Below are positions 58,801-64,000 of a stretch of DNA of 64,000 bases, one piece after another. Each line of letters begins with the position of its first letter. The first letter of the stretch is position 1. The stretch comes from Arctopsyche grandis. Taxonomy: Eukaryota; Arthropoda; Insecta; Trichoptera; Hydropsychidae. Position numbers and translations under genes: made by a program. The stretch spans positions 13,630,001 through 13,694,000 of the forward strand of contig NC_135360.1 in the NCBI RefSeq assembly GCF_051622035.1. The letters run 5' to 3'. The notes under the pieces were generated by a model that was not told the origin of the DNA, searched no databases, and saw nothing but the letters and a program-made list of their open reading frames with translations.

Positions 58801-59086
58801 TAATAATAGAAGGCCAAGTCAGTATTTTCTTTTGACAGATGTTGTTTATTTTTACTTTATTTAATCTGATCTAATGATTTTTTTTTTATTATTTATTTAG
58901 GAAACACTAAGTCAATGGAGAGTTGTGTTTTATTTAGCAGCAGCTATAAATCTTGCCTGCAATTTATTTTACTTGGCTTTCGCCGGCGCTGAAGAGGAAA
59001 AATGGTCAATTGAAGTGTCCAGCTATTCTGAAGATGACATTAGTTCTAGTCCTTTGTTGAACGATTCTGCAAATGTGTCATCTTAA
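52882..59086 (+). CDS. SLC17-family MFS transporter, sialin-like, 510 aa
   Basis: Predicted anion/proton symporter of the major facilitator superfamily with about 12 membrane helices. Coding exons: 52882-52945, 55571-55776, 55883-55963, 56064-56307, 57746-57960, 58038-58199, 58281-58413, 58497-58610, 58690-58817, 58901-59086. All have GT-AG borders and matching phases. Family marks include MGFLGFANVYAMRVNLSVA (helix 1), two NSS glycosylation sites in the first loop, GYVLTQVPGGRFAELFGG, and EGVTFPAMHAMLARWIPPEE. WSIEVSSYSEDD and SSPLLNDS lie in the C-tail. The first exon adds MNSSDQENDEAADDQALIPE; its DDQALI fits the [DE]xxxL[LI] lysosomal sorting signal, as in sialin. That supports a lysosomal sialin rather than a plasma-membrane phosphate transporter, but other SLC17 members remain possible. 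AATAAA at 59528 is a likely poly(A) signal. Confidence 0.92.
53109..53159. repeat. 51-bp perfect hairpin in SLC17 intron 1
   Basis: ATCCGGAGAC followed by an A run, a TA run and a T run, then GTCTCCGGAT. The arms resemble the ATTATCCGG inner part of Tigger ends, so it may be a minimal pogo MITE. Confidence 0.85.
53551..53779 (+). repeat. 115-bp tandem duplication in SLC17 intron 1
   Basis: Two units (53551-53665 and 53666-53779) share GTTTGGGTCGTTTGTT, TCTCATTTA.ATATT and TCGACGGTTGTGTTCTTAGT with modest divergence. No coding meaning was found. Confidence 0.85.
54310..54410 (+). repeat. Interspersed repeat with GATCGATTCTGA motif, copy 1
   Basis: It contains AGTGATCGATTCTGAATTTA, TCAAAATCTCG and CATGATCACAAAA. 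A second copy is at 57205-57300 in intron 4 of the same gene. Confidence 0.6.
54541..54690. mobile_element. Near-perfect palindromic MITE in SLC17 intron 1
   Basis: Arms of about 70 bp are reverse complements. The left arm runs ATGGGCTGAAAACCAGACTG, then GTACAAGTGACATTTTTAAA, up to AGTGCTAAAATAATAGCA. The right arm returns it with only a few differences around a loop TTTCCTATA. Weaker complementarity continues to about 54536 and 54697. No clear target duplication. Confidence 0.85.
54950..55284 (+). mobile_element. Small Helitron (family 2) in SLC17 intron 1
   Basis: It starts TCTAATATATAATTTCG after an A (54949) and ends GAAGCCGGGTAAAACCACTAG before a T (55285), so it lies between A and T with TC and CTAG termini. 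It is 335 bp with no Rep/helicase. The 3' hairpin is weaker than in family 1. It carries a 33-bp tandem repeat. Confidence 0.65.
55085..55180 (+). repeat. 33-bp tandem repeat, three units
   Basis: GGCTATTTGCAGGTACTATA followed by TCTGCGAATTATT, three times, the last diverging after TCTGCGA. Located inside the family 2 Helitron. Confidence 0.92.
56308..57413 (+). repeat. SLC17 intron 4, diverged repetitive DNA
   Basis: The phrase ACTTC(C/T)GGTT recurs near 56514, 56787 and 56931, with a weaker form near 57066, each followed by A/T-rich text and AATTTCAGT words, so the intron is filled by an old repeat. A copy of the GATCGATTCTGA repeat ends it (57205-57300). No coding signal. Confidence 0.5.
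57406..57542. mobile_element. hAT MITE in SLC17 intron 4
   Basis: The element is 57414-57534 (121 bp). Flanks are GTATATAT and ATATATAT (7 of 8 identical, though the sequence is simple). Ends are CAGTGGCGTGCGGTAAAA and, on the minus strand, CAGTGGCATGTGGTGAAA. The left end matches the orphan terminus at 4420. Confidence 0.8.
57590..57664 (+). repeat. Short CTTTCGATCTTT tandem
   Basis: Five or more variants of a TTTCGATCTTTGC/CG unit lie just before SLC17 exon 5. Confidence 0.8.
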
Positions 59087-61045
59087 CATTTAAAAAAGCT
59101 CAGCCAAATGACTCACCGGCGAGCATGCATAGCTAATTTTACAATTTGATGCATTATCATTGATAATTTTAGGAAAGTTAGTCGTATGTGTAAATATTAT
59201 ACGATAAAAACAAATGACTGTAAGTTATTGGATGATTAAAAAGATTGTCTACTAAATTATGAAGAAGATTAAATTTAATTTTAATTTTTTGCCTCACACA
59301 CATCTTTCAAATTGTATATGTGTGTACACAAAATGGATATGTATGTATGTACATCATCGCCCGCACCTCCTAAGCCAAGCCCCTGAGCTAGCATGATAAA
59401 GTCCCCCCCCCTCCCCAAAAATAGTTTCAAAATTAAAATTAAAAATTATTCCATCAATATTCTTTACAATACACATTAAGGAGTAATAAGATTGAGGATC
59501 ACTTAACATATATTTTCTTAAGTTTCAAATAAAAGTCTTGATCTCGATTGTTTCTAAGTTTCATATGATCTCGGTGCTGGGCCCTCCTCGCGACCTGGCC
59601 CCCAGGCTAGAGCCATGGCTGTCCCCCCCCGATTCCCGGCCCATGATGTACAGACATATGTATTTAATAATACACTTACTGTTACTAAAAAATGAATATG
59701 TAATAATTTCAGATAGGTATGTATGTATATACATATATGTATGCTACTTTTTCACATTTTTTAAATATTCCTCATAGATTTTTTTTTATTGAAGGTTTTT
59801 CGGAGTGATTTAATTTTTTTGACTAAATTGTAATAGAATGAAAAATTTTTAACAGTTTTTACTATTTTTTTATAATATGATTTGGTTTTTATACATAATG
59901 TATATTTATAATATTATAAGAAGAGATAATGTTAGAAGTGCACGACACATTAAAGTGACCTAATTGTGTGATATATTTTTTTATTTGCTTTAACTGTAAT
60001 TATTTAAGTCTAAAATTTATTAACCTATATATGCCTTGAAAATCGTTTATTTAATGAAAAATATGTTTATTACGAGGTTTGAAAAAAAAACTATAATATA
60101 CTTTTCGGCAATATGACATATCAACTCGTATTTGTGAATGTGTAGTTATTAAACATTCCAATTCATATTGTAAAATGTTTGTAGTATTAATGACTTATTA
60201 TTACCGAAATTTGATAGTATGTTCCTCTTTTATATTTACCATACATATAATGTAACGTCTAAAGAAGATGATTCGTTTGTAACATGCTACGTGAACATAT
60301 AAATAAATACTCAGTTTGAACATAGGATTAAGGAATTTGAAGTCAAAGAACACTAAAAACGTTCAAACAGTTTATGAGCATGTGTTCTCGTAGCATTTTA
60401 CTAATGAATCGTTAACTAAATATGAGTAATTCGATTATTTATATTAAAATGTTATTTCTTACGAATTATTCCGATGTGTAAAAAAAACAAACATGGTGTA
60501 CTTAGTTTATTTCTTTAAATGGAAATATAAGTATTATCACCTGTCACGGTTAGTCCTCCATTTAACTATACCATTGCTTATTTAAACTATGTAATTTTAT
60601 GATTAAACATGAAGAGTTCTATGTATGTATATGTTTATCAAGTTCCATCATATATGTATTTATCCCAATTATAAAATACACAATCAAAAAATGGTATGGT
60701 TTGACGTTTCATGTAATTTTGAATAGCGGGTGGTTTTCTTAAACATAATGTATTTTTGCAAAGCCCAAAATTTTGAATTTGCCTTAAATGCATTTGTCTA
60801 ATGTTATAGAAAAAATATCTGAAATAACCTGTGATAGGAAAAATATTGTAATAGTTTTGTAAAACAAAATAAAATATATATGTATATTACATAAATATAC
60901 AAATTGAATTTATATGTATTATTGAAATACCCTTTCATATCCTCCATTTACATATCCTCAAATATGACACTTTTCTACCTTAAAAACAATAAGAAGAAAT
61001 GCATTAACCCAGGGAAGTATGAAATTAATAAAAAATGGCATATCA
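59087..61045 (+). other. 3' region of SLC17 and spacer
   Basis: AT-rich without genes. Two C-rich segments (about 59361-59410 and 59580-59635) look like diverged direct copies (CCTCC..AGCC...CCCC..GCTAG..CATG followed by a C run). TGTACATCAT words lie inverted around them (about 59348 and 59645), possibly a decayed MITE. AATAAA at 59528 may end the SLC17 transcript. Confidence 0.4.
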
Positions 61046-61152
61046 GGCCTATTATGCACTGTCGACCAGTTGCCAGCGAATGTACTTTATATAGTCTTAA
61101 ATGGGTGTTTATGCACGAGGTCGCCAGTCACCTCAACAGTGCATAATAGACC
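61046..61152. mobile_element. MITE with GGCCTATTATGCAC ends
   Basis: Inverted ends GGCCTATTATGCACTGTCGA and, on the minus strand, GGTCTATTATGCACTGTTGA; about 107 bp. Flanking TCA/TTA hints at a 3-bp PIF/Harbinger-type duplication but is not identical. Confidence 0.65.
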
Positions 61153-61629
61153 TTAGAGTTGTACATATTGAAGCAATGTATGCTGTGATGAATCTATGTA
61201 CATGTGTAGACTGGTGCAAAGCTAACCGTGTTCTACAACTGTAGTTTAGAATTTGATAAAATTTAACAGGGCTGTGGAGTCGTTAAAGAAATCACGACGC
61301 CGACTCTGATTCCGATATTTACCAACAACACGACTCCGACTCAAAAATGTTAAATTTTATCAGGTTGTTTTTATTTTTTATTTTTATTTTATTTAAATAG
61401 GCACACATACAGAATAAAATATAAAAAGAAAGTTGTATAATGAGACAAAAAATAATAATAAACATAAATAAAAATATAATATTCCATTTACAGTGAGCAC
61501 CACATGGTGATATAAAAAAGTAAAATTACAAAAACATCAAGATTTTAAAAAAAGAAAAGAAACAGATAAAGAAAAAGATACAGATAAAGTAAAAAAGAAA
61601 AAGAAAGACTATAAGGGTGAAGAAGCAAA

Positions 61630-62439
61630 TCAACCACATATTATTTTCTTCACCTTTGTCCTAAAAATACTAAAAGAGTCTCTAAAGAGGTCAGGACAAT
61701 CATCTAAGCTATCGTAAATACGGCATATACGAACGATTGCACTATTGAAAGAGGTGTTGCTTTGACAAATAGGTGGATAAAAAAGATTTGTGCATCTGGT
61801 GAATCGGGCATTAACGTTAAAATTAATCTCGCTTAAAACAGACGTGTCAAGAATACCATTAGCAATCTTATATAAAATTAACAAATCAGAAACCCTTCTA
61901 CGCTGAGACAGACTTGCAATATGGAAAAAAGAAAGTCTGTCATTATAAGATGGTAACAGTTTTTTAAGACCAGTCTTATAGGATAAATGGCGCAGAAAAC
62001 GCTTCTGGATTGTTTCTAAGTGCTCAATGTGAGTTTGGTAATAGGGAGACCATATGATTGAGGCATACTCCATATTACTACGAACTAAACTGTAATAGAG
62101 TAGAATCAGAGTATGGGGATTCTTAAAGGGCTTCGCAACTCGGCAAATAAATCCCAATAGTTTATAAGATTTAGTAACAATATGATTAATATGTTCATTA
62201 AATGATAGTTTGGAATCTATAAGTATACCTAAGTCTCTGGCACAATTTTTTGCTGTAAGATCTACGTTATTAATATTGTAAGTAAAGTCAATTAGGTTAC
62301 GATTTCTGGAAAGTGTCATTGAGAAGCATTTAGAAATATTGAGATGCATAAGGTTTACATTACACCATTCAGATATTATATCAATGTCGGATTGTAATTT
62401 TAAGCAATCCGACTCACTACCTTTGCAAATAATTTTCAT
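61630..62439 (-). pseudogene. 5'-truncated LINE reverse transcriptase (jockey/CR1 group)
   Basis: A 269-residue frame covers only the thumb and C-terminal part of a non-LTR reverse transcriptase: NISKCFSMTLSRNR, DLGILIDSKLSFNEHINHIV, LLYYSLVRSNMEYASIIWSP, HIEHLETIQKRFLRHLSYK. The upstream catalytic YADD and endonuclease are absent, as usual for truncated insertions. An A-rich 3' region follows toward 61380 (plus-strand T-rich). Confidence 0.85.
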
Positions 62440-62477
62440 GTTATAGACTTAAAAATAAAACAAGATCAAACTTTATT

Positions 62478-63000
62478 AATTATTTATTTGAATTCATTCT
62501 TAAAAACAACATTGCTTCTATTAAATCTGTATTCGTAGAAGCTCTCAAATCAGAATTGAGGATTTTAAGAGCGGAAAATAACCGCTCTATTGATACTTGG
62601 GTTGGCATGCTGTTACGAATCTTTTACGATTTCTGGATACTGCTGTATTGCCATTTTAACATTTAAATTATAAGCTCGGTCAATTTTTTCCAACATTTTC
62701 AATGCATCGTAAAATTAATTTTTAAATTTTGAAAGAGTCTCCTTCGTCTGCTATATTGGGACTCAAACGAGGACGTTTTATTTCATCTTGTTCATTGAGA
62801 TATTTTTCAAAATCGTCTACAGATTCAGCGATGTCGGATGAAGATGATGATAATTCAAGAATTGATTGATCAAAGCTGCCTGATGTCGTCTCGTTTCCCA
62901 CTCGAAGACCTTTTATACGAATCGTTAATTCAAACAGAGCGTTCTTAGCTATATTTATTTGTTCTTCCGTCAATATGGAAAAATGGTCAGAGTCGGTCAT
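62478..63000 (-). pseudogene. hAT transposase remnants (N- and C-terminal pieces)
   Basis: 62722-63000 is a 92-residue frame beginning MTDSDHFSILTEEQIN, rich in Ser/Asp. 62478-62640 on the minus strand reads NSMPTQVSIERLFSALKILN, then SDLRASTNTDLIEAMLFLR and a stop, which is the hAT dimerisation block. Between them a frame-shifted KMAIQQYPEIVKDS is readable. The catalytic middle is deleted. Confidence 0.8.
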
Positions 63001-63242
63001 TTTTCACGACTCCGACTCCGGCCAAAACACCGCGACTCCATGACTCCGACTACGACTCCACAGCCCTGAAATTTAGGTCTTGAAGGGCCACAGGATTTTT
63101 TTGTTGGGGTTGGATATACGGGATTTTTGTAATGACTAATGAGCGTTACACACATGTATGAACACCTGAACTAAAAAAATCTAAGCGCGGGGCACACTGA
63201 CCTTCAGGGCACTGATTTTTTTTAGCTTTATAAAATATTTTA

Positions 63243-63660
63243 ACCAGTAGTATGTATAGACTAGTGGTTAGCATATAATCCTTTGAACAGAGTGGTCATG
63301 GATTAAAATTCCATTGGTTTTTGCTGACCAGACCTTGGATTTGTGACTGTAGGTCAATCGTTTCTTTTCAGAATTTGCCAATTTATCAGATTTTCATTGA
63401 AACGGTTCCAAAAAATTGGCAACCTCACCCATTTTCTCGCAAAATCTCAAGTTTTCAACAATCTCGAATTTCGCTGAATTGTATAAAATGCTGCAAATTT
63501 ACAAATTTTACCATAGATGTCTCTGTGGATATTAATTGATATGTATTTATGTACTTTGTATAATACTGATAATATTTGTATCAAATGTACAATGAAGGCG
63601 CATTGGGGCTACCTGTTAGGTCTTCCTGGTATAAATTAAAAATGAAATAAAGAATAAAAA
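63243..63660 (+). mobile_element. tRNA-derived SINE, copy 2
   Basis: Its head contains AGACTAGTGGTTAGCA (box A-like) and GGATTAAAATTCC (decayed box B). The body holds CAGACCTTGGATTTGTGACT and AGAATTTGCCAATTTATCAG. The tail reads AGGCGCATTGGGGCTACCTG, then GTCTTCCTGGTATAAA, then A-rich. It matches copy 1 at 31329-31730 on the opposite strand. Confidence 0.85.
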
Positions 63661-64000
63661 TTTTATTAAAATCATTGATTGGTTATCCCAAACCTACTTC
63701 TCTTAAACATTAAAAAGTATTTGAAAAATCTTTTCTATTCAATGGAAAGAAATACTTAAACATAAATATTAATAAACAGTACAAGTACAAGCTTATATAC
63801 ATATGTATTTACTCGATTTTTTTTTTATATTGTAGAAATTCTTATTGCAACATTGAATTAAATCAAGAATTAGAAAATTGCAAACAAACTTAATATCATT
63901 CTCTTTATCATAAAATTATCGCAGTTCAGTAGTCAGTGATGTATAATTGAAAATAAAAATAAAAGAATTTTATTTTTTGACACAATTTTATTGTATATTT
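63661..64000. other. Non-coding spacer at window end
   Basis: AT-rich; no gene or element end recognised. Confidence 0.35.

Larger units (their letters stand above)
61259..63076 (-). mobile_element. Internally deleted hAT element with a nested LINE
   Basis: The element is 61267-63068 (1802 bp). Ends are CAGGGCTGTGGAGTCG at the left and its complement at the right, with reiterated GACTCCGACTC near both ends. Flanks AAATTTAA and AAATTTAG match at 7 of 8 positions. It contains remnants of its own transposase and a truncated LINE. Confidence 0.9.

Overview
This is a eukaryotic nuclear window, almost certainly from an insect. The protein genes are split by short AT-rich introns, the products (an ACAP-type ArfGAP, an SLC17 transporter and a very large C2H2 zinc-finger protein) are animal families, and the spacers are full of TATGTACATACATA-like microsatellite and insect-style transposons. 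I could not fix the order of insect.

Layout of host genes. A partial gene on the minus strand (113-278) resembles a divergent cytochrome c oxidase subunit VIc. An ACAP/centaurin-beta gene (BAR, PH, ArfGAP, ankyrin) runs 5548-9902 in 16 coding exons and encodes 865 aa. A piggyBac-derived minus-strand ORF (11062-12783) keeps its reading frame and C-terminal cysteine domain but has lost the catalytic aspartates. A C2H2 zinc-finger gene runs 33083-47401 in seven coding exons, one of them 7.7 kb, and encodes about 4040 aa. A sialin-like SLC17 transporter runs 52882-59086 in ten coding exons and encodes 510 aa; its first exon lies 2.6 kb upstream of the second. The plus-strand genes appear to be independent units with their own poly(A) signals; I see no functional clustering.

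Between and inside the genes is a dense transposon landscape. Many insertions can be delimited by terminal repeats and target-site duplications. They include a complete-looking hAT element (917-3669) and an intact RTE-type LINE (12964-16206). There are several internally deleted hAT elements (23978-25103, 31002-32673, 51167-52155, 61267-63068) and hAT MITEs (24335-24548, 27457-27554, 57414-57534). Helitrons (26091-26722, 54950-55284), Tigger/pogo fragments, PIF/Harbinger-like MITEs and fold-back elements are also present, as are a tRNA-derived SINE in two copies and solo LTRs with 4-bp duplications. Several are nested: SINE in hAT in LINE at 29.7-32.9 kb, hAT in hAT at 24 kb, LTR in hAT at 51.4 kb, LINE in hAT at 61.6 kb.

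The observations I rate most worth checking are the catalytically dead but open piggyBac ORF, the unrecognised 4040-aa zinc-finger protein, a GC-AG intron in ACAP, a TIR element with a 10-bp duplication abutting the ACAP promoter, and a Helitron carrying a GC-rich minisatellite. All coordinates come from reading the sequence by eye; no database search was possible.
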